DNA of 64,000 nt from Erwinia sp. SLM-02 (GTDB lineage Bacteria; Pseudomonadota; Gammaproteobacteria; Enterobacterales; Enterobacteriaceae): the NCBI RefSeq assembly GCF_037450285.1, contig NZ_JAQISN010000001.1:2790001-2854000 (forward strand), written 5' to 3'. This document shows positions 51,008-59,571 of this stretch, piece after piece. Each line of letters begins with the position of its first letter. The stretch's first letter is position 1. The notes under the pieces were generated by a model. It ran no database searches, was not told where the DNA came from, and worked only from the letters and a program-made list of their open reading frames with translations. Position numbers and translations under genes: made by a program.

Positions 51008-52444
51008 TTAATTTTCGGAAGTGACCAGCCTATCCTGCGTATTTATCGCTGACTTATCGCTGAGTAAAACATATCTTTTTTGCAGCTGTTCCAGGGCTGT
51101 TTCTATCTGCCTGGGCTGCAGATCCGGCGATTGCGCATCGTAGCGTCGCAGCAGTTCCTCAACGGGAAGCGAACGGTTAAAGGCCTGCGTGATGGCAAAC
51201 ACCTCTGATTTCAGCTCACTGACGGTCATATATTTTCCGCGCTTTTCATCCAGCCCGTTCAGCCGCCCCGCCAGCTTCTGGAGCTTCTGCATGCCCTCGT
51301 GCCAGTTAACCAGCGCGCTCGCCGGCTGCGCATTGTCTTCCAGCTCCCGTTGCCATTGCTGCTGCATCTGCCGCACGGCCGGATTATCCGGCCACAGTAT
51401 CCGGGCCTGGTCAATGAGTTCCCGGCCATAGCGCTCCGGCCAGCCCGGCGGCAGCGACATCAGCCATTTAAGCTGCGCCTGCAGCTTTCCTGCCGGGATT
51501 TCCGCGCTGACCGAAGCGTGCCGAAGCTCGCTCAGCTGCTGCGCCGATAGCCGCTCAGGTAACGGCGTCAGCGACGCCGACAGCTGCCGCTGCGCCGGGG
51601 AAGGCTGCATCAGCGCGTTGACTCCCCACAGCAGCAGCCCGCCCACCAGCAGCGCACTCCCGGCCCCGAGGAAAAACGCCCGTCGCGCACTCCGCCGGGG
51701 CCACTGGCCGGCAGGTCGGGCAGCGAGAGGGAAACCAGCGGCAGCATCGCGATCGGTATCGGCCACCTCCCGCTCGCCGGGCGTCCCCGGGGAGCCGGTA
51801 ACGCCTGCAGGGTTGGGATGTACGACATAAATACGTGGGCCGGAAGCCGACAGCGATTCCGCAGACTCGGTGGCGACGGCCTGCGGGGGAAGTGTCACTT
51901 CCGTCTCAGGTTCCCCGCCATGCGGCGCGTTTTCAAGGCGGGTAATTGCCTGCCCCACCTGCTGCTGGAGCACGTCCAGACGGCTGGCCTGTTTTAGTTC
52001 GTGCCGGGTCAGTATCTCAATGAACGTCGCCAGGCTTTTTTCAATCTGATAAAGCAGTGCCAGATCGTCCCGATCTGCCAGCGGCAGCGTACGAAAAGCT
52101 TTCTGCAGACGCTGATTCAGGCCAGTAATGATTTCCATTCGTGCAGGCGTGCTGCCGGGCCACATCACTGACCATTGCCAGGTGCTCAGCGCATTAATTA
52201 ATGCCAGGCCTTCACTGATGCCCGCCAGGCCAGCAATATGCGTACGCGCCAGTAAATACCAGGCGGCGGTTTGCAGTTCAACGCCGTTGTTTTCAAACAG
52301 CCTGAGACACAGGGATTCCGTATATTTCCAGTCCACGTCCGGGCGGGCGGGATGAGACAGCTTCATTAATTCTTCGCGCAGCGCGATATAATCCGGTAAT
52401 GCCCGCGGATCGCCGCCGGTTCTGAGATGTTTGTCCTTTTTCAC
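51008..52444 (-). CDS. Type VI secretion VasL/TssA-like protein (ImpA N-terminal domain)
   Basis: The 478-residue protein has an ImpA-type N-terminal domain (about 10-130: DPRALPDYIALREELMKLSH, PDVDWKYTESLCLRLF, WPGSTPARME), a Pro/Gly-rich linker, one membrane segment near 255-275 (AFFLGAGSALLVGGLLLWG) and a C-terminal VasL-like domain (LPPGWPERYGRELIDQARIL, MTVSELKSEVFAITQAFNRS). VasL/TssA proteins take part in type VI sheath-baseplate assembly. No other type VI gene is in the window, so this is an orphan. It is 93 bp upstream of the small ORF and exporter genes in the same direction. Confidence 0.85.
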   Translation of the reverse strand: MKKDKHLRTGGDPRALPDYIALREELMKLSHPARPDVDWKYTESLCLRLFENNGVELQTAAWYLLARTHIAGLAGISEGLALINALSTWQWSVMWPGSTPARMEIITGLNQRLQKAFRTLPLADRDDLALLYQIEKSLATFIEILTRHELKQASRLDVLQQQVGQAITRLENAPHGGEPETEVTLPPQAVATESAESLSASGPRIYVVHPNPAGVTGSPGTPGEREVADTDRDAAAGFPLAARPAGQWPRRSARRAFFLGAGSALLVGGLLLWGVNALMQPSPAQRQLSASLTPLPERLSAQQLSELRHASVSAEIPAGKLQAQLKWLMSLPPGWPERYGRELIDQARILWPDNPAVRQMQQQWQRELEDNAQPASALVNWHEGMQKLQKLAGRLNGLDEKRGKYMTVSELKSEVFAITQAFNRSLPVEELLRRYDAQSPDLQPRQIETALEQLQKRYVLLSDKSAINTQDRLVTSEN

Positions 52445-52847
52445 GCGTATCGTTCCATCAGGTGTACTGTTAAAGGTTTATTTTTTCAGTGACGCTCTTA
52501 ATTTAGCATCAATAACATCGCAATGCTCGTATTAGCGACTTCGGGATAAAAGTCTTAATTCAGCGCAACATCTTTATAACCAGAAAAGAAAAAATACGGG
52601 AAACCGGCTTTCCGTTAATAACTGGAATGATTAAAACAGCAGCCTCCTCTTTATTACGCCTGTATTCCTCCGGGAGACGTCATTCAGTAAATGGCGGGAA
52701 AGTGCAAAGCGGTAATTCAGAAAATCAAAAATGCTGAGAGGGGCTGAGAATGGAGAATATCTTGCCCGATTTCCATGAATTTATGAATTTTTGTGTTCGA
52801 ACGGGGGGATATACTTTTCCTTGTGAAACCCAAAAAGGATTAATTCA
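52445..52847. other. Divergent intergenic region before the VasL-like and HAD genes
   Basis: About 400 A/T-rich bases. The plus strand carries a 33-codon ORF (52750-52851, MENILPDFHEFMNFCV...) whose TGA overlaps the HAD-gene ATG; it is preceded by AGGGG and could be a leader peptide, but I cannot support it firmly. No operator is evident to me. Confidence 0.4.
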
Positions 52848-53513
52848 ATGATTTTTAAGCCAAAATTCATCAGTTTTGATTGCTACGGTACCCTCATCAA
52901 CTTCGAAATGGGGCCAACGGCCAGGACGCTTTTTGCCGGCCGCGTCGAGGATAAACGGATGTCTGCCTTCCTCGAAAGTTTCCGCTTCTACCGGCTTGAT
53001 GAAGTGCTGGGTGACTGGAAGCCATTCCTGCAGGTGGTGGAAAACGCGATCCAGCGGGCGTGTCGCGCACACGATGTTGAATACCGCGCTTCCGATGCGC
53101 TGGCGCTGTATAACGCGGTGCCGACCTGGCAGCCGCATCCCCACGTGGTCGAAACGCTGGAACAGGTTGCCCGCCACATTCCTTTGGTGATCCTGTCCAA
53201 TTCAATGGTCGATCTCATTCCACACAGCATCGCCCATCTCAAAGCGCCTTTTCACGCCGTGTACACCGCAGAAGAAGCGCGTGCCTATAAGCCGCGTGCA
53301 CAGATCTTCGAGTATATGTTCGACCAGCTGGGCTGCGGGCCTGAGCAGATGATGCACTGCTCATCCAGCTTCCGCTATGACCTGATGACGGCCTGCGACC
53401 TCGGTTTTATGGCAAAAGCGTTCATCGATCGCGGGCATGAGCCCAGCGTTGATGGTTATGACGTCAGTCGGATCACCGACTTCCGCCAGCTTCCAGGCCT
53501 GCTTGGCCTGTAA
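52848..53513 (+). CDS. HAD-type hydrolase, haloacid dehalogenase type II-like
   Basis: The 221-residue protein has HAD motif I FISFDCYGTLINFE (nucleophile Asp), motif II VILSNSMVD, and motif III Lys in AYKPRAQIFEYMFD with HCSSSFRYDLMTACDLGFMA as motif IV region, arranged as in L-2-haloacid dehalogenases. AAGGA precedes the ATG. In this operon with a kinase and a PLP enzyme a phosphatase role is at least as likely as dehalogenation. First gene of a four-gene group. Confidence 0.88.
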   Translation: MIFKPKFISFDCYGTLINFEMGPTARTLFAGRVEDKRMSAFLESFRFYRLDEVLGDWKPFLQVVENAIQRACRAHDVEYRASDALALYNAVPTWQPHPHVVETLEQVARHIPLVILSNSMVDLIPHSIAHLKAPFHAVYTAEEARAYKPRAQIFEYMFDQLGCGPEQMMHCSSSFRYDLMTACDLGFMAKAFIDRGHEPSVDGYDVSRITDFRQLPGLLGL

Positions 53514-53547
53514 TCCTGACCGGGAAGACGCAGATGAAGCGAGGAAA

Positions 53548-54615
53548 ATGATGCTTAAGGAACACCCGGGCGAGGCGGCTGCACTAAACACCGCGGCCCC
53601 CGCCGTCTCTCTTGCAGAGATACGATCGCGGGTCACTGACCTGTACGGAATTGAAGGCACCGTTCGCCTGCTGGCCGGTGAGCGCGACCAGAACTGCTGT
53701 ATTGAGCAGGCCGACGGTACGCGCTATGTCTTCAAGATCAGCAATCCGTCTGAATCTGCGTCGATCGTTGATTTCCAGATTGCGGCTCTCAACCATATCG
53801 CCGGCGCAGCGGCGGATCTGCCTATCCCACGCGTTGTTCGCACGCGGGCCGGTCAGACCCGTGAAAACGTCACGTGGTGCGACGGGTCAAACACTATTGT
53901 CCGCATGCTCAGCTATCTGGATGGCGTGCAGATCAAGGAAACGGTACGTACGCCCGAACAGCGCCGAGCCATGGGAGCCTGTCTGGCCAGGCTTAATCTG
54001 TCCCTTGAAGGGTTTTCACATCCTGCCGCCAGCCACGACCTGCTGTGGAACGTCTCGGCAGCACACCGCCTGACGGAACAGCTGGACAGTCTGACCGACC
54101 CCGCGCGCCGGGCGCTTGCCGGGGAATTTATGACGCGTTTTAAGCAGCATGTTTTGCCGGTTCTTCCCATGCTGCGTGCTCAGGTGATTCACAACGATTT
54201 TCACCTCTATAACGTGCTCGTCGCGCCGGAAGACCAGAACCGCCTCACCGGGATCATTGACTTCGGCGACCTGCTGCATGCGCCGCTGGTCGGTGAAGTG
54301 GCCACCGCTGCGGCATTCCATATGGCGGGATCTGAGGACCCGTTCGAAGGCCCCGCCCAGTTCGTTGGCGCTTACCACCGGACGCTTGCACTCACTGAAC
54401 CGGAGCAGGAGATAGTGACCGACCTGATGGCCACCCGCCATCTGATCACCGCCCTGATCTCGGAGTGGCGTGCGGTTCGCTACCCTCACAATCGCGAGTA
54501 CATCCTGAGACACAATCCCGCAGCCTGGGAAGCCCTGTCACAAATGGCCGATCTCCCCCGCGAAAGCGCGCGCGATCGGCTGTTATCCGAAATTCGAAAC
54601 GGGAGAAAGTCATGA
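53548..54615 (+). CDS. APH-fold small-molecule kinase (hydroxylysine kinase-like)
   Basis: The 355-residue protein has the aminoglycoside phosphotransferase fold: nucleotide-binding Lys in YVFKISNPSE, the catalytic loop VIHNDFHLYNVLV (Asp) and metal-binding Asp in GIIDFGDLLHAPLVGEVA. It resembles hydroxylysine kinase and related amino-alcohol kinases. GAGGA lies before the ATG at 53548. It overlaps the following PLP-enzyme gene by 4 bp (ATGA); in animals and some bacteria such kinases are paired or fused with class-III PLP phospho-lyases, which suggests phosphorylation of an amino alcohol. Confidence 0.85.
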   Translation: MMLKEHPGEAAALNTAAPAVSLAEIRSRVTDLYGIEGTVRLLAGERDQNCCIEQADGTRYVFKISNPSESASIVDFQIAALNHIAGAAADLPIPRVVRTRAGQTRENVTWCDGSNTIVRMLSYLDGVQIKETVRTPEQRRAMGACLARLNLSLEGFSHPAASHDLLWNVSAAHRLTEQLDSLTDPARRALAGEFMTRFKQHVLPVLPMLRAQVIHNDFHLYNVLVAPEDQNRLTGIIDFGDLLHAPLVGEVATAAAFHMAGSEDPFEGPAQFVGAYHRTLALTEPEQEIVTDLMATRHLITALISEWRAVRYPHNREYILRHNPAAWEALSQMADLPRESARDRLLSEIRNGRKS

Positions 54616-55982
54616 AAAGCACAACAGATTTGAATATGGTAAACGCCTACATTCCCGGTCGTGCCAACGTCGGGCCATTGACCGCTGAAATGATCCAACG
54701 CCGCGATACCCTGCTGGGGCCGGCCTATCGCCTGATGTATGAGCACCCACTGCATATTGTACGCGGTGAAGGTGCGTGGCTGATTGATGCCGATGGACGC
54801 CGTTATCTGGACGTTTACAACAATGTGACGTCGCTTGGGCACTGCCACCCGGCGGTCAGTGAAGCGATCTGCCGACAGGTTCAGACCCTGGCGACTAATA
54901 CCCGCTACCTGCATGACACCATTCTTGAGCTGGCCGAACGGTTACTGGCAACCGTTCCGGAAACTAACCTGGCCCACCTGATGCTGACCTGTACGGGCAG
55001 CGAAGCGAACGATCTCGCTTACCGTATCGCCAAGCTGCGTACCGGCGGCACCGGGGTTATCGTGACCGAGACGGCTTATCATGGCATTACCGACGCGGTT
55101 TCCCAGTTCTCCCCCTCGCTGGGCACCTCGGTCGATCTGGGGCCGCATGTGCGCCTGGTGCCTGCTCCGTGTGACTATCACGCTGAAGGCAGCGATCTGA
55201 ACGAACGCTTTACCCGGGATGTTGAAGCCGCCATCGCCGATCTGCAGCGTCACGGCATCAAGCCTGCGATGCTGATTGTCGACTCGTTATTCACCAGCGA
55301 CGGCATTCTGCCAGGCCCGGTGGGCTTCCTTAAGGGCGCGGTCGAGGCGATCAAACGGGCCGGTGGCCTGTTCATTGCCGATGAAGTGCAGCCCGGCTTT
55401 GGCCGGACCGGTGAGCACATGTGGGGCTTCCAGCGCCACGGCGTTATTCCCGATATCGTCACCCTCGGCAAGCCGATGGGTAACGGTCAGCCGATAGCCG
55501 GCCTGCTGGCAACGGCCGATGTGCTGGAGGAGTTCGGCCAGCGTTCGCGATACTTCAATACGTTTGCTGGCAATACCGTCTCCTGCGCTGCGGCCCTGGC
55601 CGTACTGCAGACCATCGAACGGGATGATGTGATTGCACAGGCGCGACGGGTCGGTAACGTTCTGCTTGAGGGGATTTCCGGGCTGCAGGCACGGCACGAT
55701 GCCATCGGTGACGTTCGCGGTGCGGGCCTGTTCGTGGGGGTGGAGCTGGTATCCGATCGCGATGCGCGCACCCCGGATCGCTGGCTGACCAGCCAGGTGG
55801 TTAACCGGATGCGGCAGAAAGGTATCCTGCTGAGCGCCTGCGCGAAGGGACACAATGTGCTGAAAATCCGCCCGCCGCTGATCCTGACCGAAGAGCAGGC
55901 CGGAATGGTGATCGCTGCACTCGACGAGGCGCTGACGGAAGCGATGGCGGCACGTGCCGAGCCGTTAACGCCTGTGGTATAG
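54612..55982 (+). CDS. Class-III PLP-dependent aminotransferase / phospho-lyase
   Basis: The 456-residue protein has the class-III pattern: NNVTSLGHCHPAVSEAICRQ, LTCTGSEANDLAYRIAKLRT for PLP phosphate, the ring-stacking region VTETAYHGITDAVSQFSP, Asp in FIADEVQPGFGRTGEHMWGF, and the Schiff-base Lys in TLGKPMGNGQPIAGLL. It is similar to AGXT2-like enzymes, some of which are phospho-lyases acting on phosphorylated amino alcohols. Coupling to a kinase gene favours that role, but ordinary transamination cannot be excluded. Confidence 0.88.
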   Translation: MKSTTDLNMVNAYIPGRANVGPLTAEMIQRRDTLLGPAYRLMYEHPLHIVRGEGAWLIDADGRRYLDVYNNVTSLGHCHPAVSEAICRQVQTLATNTRYLHDTILELAERLLATVPETNLAHLMLTCTGSEANDLAYRIAKLRTGGTGVIVTETAYHGITDAVSQFSPSLGTSVDLGPHVRLVPAPCDYHAEGSDLNERFTRDVEAAIADLQRHGIKPAMLIVDSLFTSDGILPGPVGFLKGAVEAIKRAGGLFIADEVQPGFGRTGEHMWGFQRHGVIPDIVTLGKPMGNGQPIAGLLATADVLEEFGQRSRYFNTFAGNTVSCAAALAVLQTIERDDVIAQARRVGNVLLEGISGLQARHDAIGDVRGAGLFVGVELVSDRDARTPDRWLTSQVVNRMRQKGILLSACAKGHNVLKIRPPLILTEEQAGMVIAALDEALTEAMAARAEPLTPVV

Positions 55983-55989
55983 TCAGTTT

Positions 55990-56493
55990 ATGCCAAATTC
56001 AAAATCCCTTGATCACGCAGACCTCAGAATACTCGAGCATCTTCAGCGCGAGGGCCGCTGCTCAAACCTGGAACTGGCTGAGGCGATAAGCCTCAGTCCC
56101 AGCCCGTGTCTGACGCGAACCAAACGCCTGGAGCAGAGCGGCGTCATCGCGGGCTACAGTGCCAAAATCGCGCTGGACAAGCTGGGCAGCAACGTCGTGG
56201 TGTTTTCTGAAATAACCCTCAGCAGCCACTACCCCGCTGATTTTCGCAAGTTTGAGATGGGTGCAAGCAAGTACCGTGAAATCGTCGAATGCTACAACGT
56301 CAGCGGTGGCTACGATTATCTGCTGAAAATTATCGCGCCGAATGTGTCTATGTTTCAGGATCTGATGGATCGCCTTTTGGAAGATGAGATCGGTATTGAT
56401 AAATTCGCCAGCCGCATCGTATTACGCCAACCTTACCAGCAGCGGGCGGAGCCTCTGCTGGTCATTGCGAAGGGCCAGCCCAGTTGGAAGTGA
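55990..56493 (+). CDS. Lrp/AsnC family transcriptional regulator
   Basis: The 167-residue protein has the AsnC helix-turn-helix (LDHADLRILEHLQREGRCSN, LAEAISLSPSPCLTRTKRLE) and the ligand-binding RAM domain (CYNVSGGYDYLLKIIAPNV). It begins 7 bp after the PLP enzyme gene, so it probably regulates this operon in response to an amino acid or amine. Confidence 0.92.
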   Translation: MPNSKSLDHADLRILEHLQREGRCSNLELAEAISLSPSPCLTRTKRLEQSGVIAGYSAKIALDKLGSNVVVFSEITLSSHYPADFRKFEMGASKYREIVECYNVSGGYDYLLKIIAPNVSMFQDLMDRLLEDEIGIDKFASRIVLRQPYQQRAEPLLVIAKGQPSWK

Positions 56494-56553
56494 GATCGCC
56501 GCGTTATCCCGCTATGCTGTTGGGCAATTCCCCTTCACTGGAGCTAAAACGTC

Positions 56554-57120
56554 ATGGCAGCACCTCGCTTGTTTATCGTTCACGGCTATACGGCCGGCCC
56601 GCACCATCACTGGTTTGACTGGCTGAAGCGTGAAGCCCAGGCGCTGGGTTTCACGGTCACCGTCCCTGCACTGCCGGACTCACAGCATCCCGAGGACCAG
56701 GCATGGCAGGCCGCGCTGGCGGAATGCGTTGGCGAAGTGGACAGCCAGACCTGGTTTGTTGGCCACAGTCTCGGCTGCATCACCGCTCTGCGTTATCTGA
56801 ACCGACAGCCCGCCGGGCAGGATGCCGCCGGGGTGATTATGGTGGCAGGCTTCAGCGAGGCGGTGCCCCCGCTGCCCGAGCTGGACACGTTTATGTCGTT
56901 GCCGTTTGAGTCATCCCGCGTTGTGCAGCAGGTACCGCACCGTGCGGTTATTGCGTCGCTCAACGACGATATTGTTCCCCCCGTACTCTCGCTACGCTTC
57001 AGTCAGCAGCTCAACGCCCCTTTCTACGCGCTGCCCGACTGTGGGCATTTCCTCAGCCGTAACGGTATGAACGAACTGCCGTTGGTTTTGCAACTTTTGC
57101 GCCGCTTTATTTCGGCGTAA
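56554..57120 (+). CDS. RBBP9/YdeN-family alpha/beta hydrolase
   Basis: The 188-residue protein has the small serine-hydrolase fold: HGYTAGPHHHWFDWLK, the nucleophile Ser in FVGHSLGCITALRYL (near 73), Asp in SLNDDIVPP and the last His in ALPDCGHFLSRNGMNE. Natural substrates of the family are largely unknown. It lies 60 bp after the Lrp-type gene, with GGAG before the ATG, and may be a single gene or the end of the operon. Confidence 0.9.
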   Translation: MAAPRLFIVHGYTAGPHHHWFDWLKREAQALGFTVTVPALPDSQHPEDQAWQAALAECVGEVDSQTWFVGHSLGCITALRYLNRQPAGQDAAGVIMVAGFSEAVPPLPELDTFMSLPFESSRVVQQVPHRAVIASLNDDIVPPVLSLRFSQQLNAPFYALPDCGHFLSRNGMNELPLVLQLLRRFISA

Positions 57121-57379
57121 TGCCCCCCTATGCCGGAAGTACCGCTCGTCGGTTTATTCCGGCTTTATTTCCCTGAAATTGAGCGCCCCGCCTTACAATT
57201 TATATTTAAGATTCAGCCTAATCATTTAGAATTAAAAAAAGCGAAGAAATAAACCCAAAACAATTTATTATTCATAAAAATCATAATCTTATAATTACCC
57301 GCATTTTCTGTTTTAATAAAACACACATTATTAAATTATGATGCATTCTTTATGGCATAGCCTCAAATGGAATGGAACT

Positions 57380-58432
57380 ATGAGAAAGGTTTACTGCAGG
57401 GAAGCGTATACGCTTTGCGGTATTTTGTTGTGCTCAGCGCCCGTCATGGTCACACAAGCCGCCGTACCCATTATGGAAAAAGATGCACCTTCTTACGATT
57501 ATCACAGCGACCCACTGACCCCCTCGGTGGCAACCACCACGCCGCCCAGGGAGCGAGCCCCGGATCTTTTTGGTGAAACAACCGGCCCTCTGCCCTTCTT
57601 TGGCAAGGAGCTACGGGATCGAGGCTACGATCTGCCGGATCCGTATGGTATTGGTTACAACCATATGAATATTCACCAGAATATCAAAGTTAAGAGTATC
57701 GATTTCTCCAATCTGAAAATCCCCAGCCTGTTCCCCGGAATGAGCCCGATCCCGGTCGATAATATGTTTAATATTCTCGTCGGGCACACTCGTGAAAAAA
57801 GTAAAACCGATACGGCCAGGCTGGACACGTGGCTGTTTCCCTTTATGAATGTTTACGGCATTGTCGGGCACACCAAAGGGCGCTCCGTTTCCAGCGTCAG
57901 TGCCTGCATTACGGATGCAGGCTGCCCGCCAGAGCTGAAGGATCTGGATTTTACGCTGAAATTTAAAGGAACCACCTGGGGCGGCGGTACCACGCTGGCC
58001 TACGGTTATCATGACTGGTTCGGTACCATGGACTTCAACTATACCGAAACGCATTTTGACATTCTGGACGGTAATATTTCTGCGTTTACCTTTACTCCAC
58101 GCGTCGGTTATCGCTTTACCGTGCCCGGCGTAGAGAGATTCTCCATTCCGGTTACCCATGCCAGCCTGTGGGTGGGCACGATGTATCAGGATGTCGATCA
58201 GGACTTCAGAGGTAATATCAGCGATCTGCATATGCCAACGCAGCTCAGCAGCCTGGTGAATTTTGTTAACGCAGACGATAAAGGACGTTTCCGGGTGAAG
58301 CAGCATCTTAAATCTCCGTGGAATATCCTGGTCGGTGGACAGTATGAGCTGACCCGTAACTTTAATATCACCAGTGAAGTGGGCTTTTCCAACCGTAACA
58401 GCTTTATGGTCGGCGGAGAGTTTCGTTTCTGA
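57380..58432 (+). CDS. Putative outer-membrane beta-barrel protein
   Basis: Function not recognised. The 350-residue product has a signal peptide (MRKVYCREAYTLCGILLCSA, cut near TQAA), a Pro-rich linker, then alternating hydrophobic strands (MNVYGIVGHTKG, GGTTLAYGYHDWFGTMDFNY, FTPRVGYRFTV) and ends in Phe (GGEFRF), the usual C-terminal signal for the BAM complex. A start at 57338 would add 14 residues. It leads an operon with an Omp85-type barrel (2-bp gap) and a lipoprotein, so it is probably part of one envelope system. Confidence 0.75.
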   Translation: MRKVYCREAYTLCGILLCSAPVMVTQAAVPIMEKDAPSYDYHSDPLTPSVATTTPPRERAPDLFGETTGPLPFFGKELRDRGYDLPDPYGIGYNHMNIHQNIKVKSIDFSNLKIPSLFPGMSPIPVDNMFNILVGHTREKSKTDTARLDTWLFPFMNVYGIVGHTKGRSVSSVSACITDAGCPPELKDLDFTLKFKGTTWGGGTTLAYGYHDWFGTMDFNYTETHFDILDGNISAFTFTPRVGYRFTVPGVERFSIPVTHASLWVGTMYQDVDQDFRGNISDLHMPTQLSSLVNFVNADDKGRFRVKQHLKSPWNILVGGQYELTRNFNITSEVGFSNRNSFMVGGEFRF

Positions 58433-58434
58433 AC

Positions 58435-59571
58435 ATGCGGTTTAACACCTTCCTTCTCTGTGGCCTGATGACCCTCTCCCCGATGAGTCAGGCCACCGTC
58501 ATTCCCAGCCGGGAAAAAATCGATCGCTTTCTGAATAAGCTCGGTGCGGATCGTAAGGCCGATACGCGTAAAACCATTGACTGGGGTATTGTTCCCGGCC
58601 CTTTTTATACGCCAGAGCTGGGCGTCGGCGTCGGGGTGGCGGCCGTCGGGCTGTACCGGCCGGACGATCGCCAGCGCGATACGCCGCTCTCCTCACTGTC
58701 TTTTACCGGCTTTGCCAGCTCCACCGGTGCCTTTGGCGTCGGCTATGAGAATTATACGTTTATCAACAATGACCGCTGGCGCTTTTACCTGTCAGGCGAT
58801 CTCAGCCGCAGGCCGCTGCACTACTGGGGAGAGGGGTATCGGGCTGGCCGGGGGCAGCGGGGCAAGCAGTCCTACGACTCAACCAAACTCAGCGGCGTAC
58901 CAAGGATCCTCTATCAGCTGGCTAACCACACCTACGCCGGCGTGGGCTGGTCTTTCTCGTATGAGGGTGCGTCCTCGCTGCAGCATAAACCCAACGGCAG
59001 CTTCTACCATCAGGATGAGTCGCGGCATATTCTGAGTTCAGGTGCCAGCCTGCTCTTCAGCTATGATTCGCGGGATTTTGTCGCGAACCCATCGCGCGGG
59101 CAGGCGCTGAATCTTGCCTGGACCTGGTACACTCCGGCGCTGGCCAGCGACAATCGCTTTGATGCTTTCGACGCGCAGTACGATGTTTACCATGCCATTA
59201 ACGATACCAGCCTCATAGCCTGGGAAGTCTACAGCCGTTTTACCCAGGGGCACGTCCCCTGGACCATGCAATCGCTGCTCGGTGACAGCCATCATCTGCG
59301 CGGCTATTACGAAGGCCGCTATCGCGACCGTAATATGCTGAGCAGTCAGCTTGAATGGCGTAAAAAACTCAGCTGGCGTCACGGAGTGGTGGCGTGGATT
59401 GGCGCAGGGAATATGTCAGACAAACCCAGTGAAGTCCTGGACGGGCACTGGCTGCCGTCGATAGGTGCCGGGTACCGCTTCGAATTCAAGAAAAACATGA
59501 ACGTTCGGCTCGATTATGGCCTGGGGCAGCACAGTTCCGGCTTTTACTTTCAGGTTGGGGAGGCATTTTGA
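58435..59571 (+). CDS. Omp85-superfamily barrel protein without POTRA domains
   Basis: The 378-residue protein has a short signal peptide (MRFNTFLLCGLMTLSPMSQA) and then a D15/surface-antigen type barrel: GPFYTPELGVGVGVAAVGLY, FSYDSRDFVANPSRGQALNL and LGDSHHLRGYYEGRYRDRN with the conserved RGY loop-6 motif, ending in Phe (FQVGEAF). The family members BamA and TamA are about twice as long and have N-terminal POTRA repeats, which are absent here. It is 2 bp downstream of the first barrel gene and overlaps the lipoprotein gene. Confidence 0.82.
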   Translation: MRFNTFLLCGLMTLSPMSQATVIPSREKIDRFLNKLGADRKADTRKTIDWGIVPGPFYTPELGVGVGVAAVGLYRPDDRQRDTPLSSLSFTGFASSTGAFGVGYENYTFINNDRWRFYLSGDLSRRPLHYWGEGYRAGRGQRGKQSYDSTKLSGVPRILYQLANHTYAGVGWSFSYEGASSLQHKPNGSFYHQDESRHILSSGASLLFSYDSRDFVANPSRGQALNLAWTWYTPALASDNRFDAFDAQYDVYHAINDTSLIAWEVYSRFTQGHVPWTMQSLLGDSHHLRGYYEGRYRDRNMLSSQLEWRKKLSWRHGVVAWIGAGNMSDKPSEVLDGHWLPSIGAGYRFEFKKNMNVRLDYGLGQHSSGFYFQVGEAF

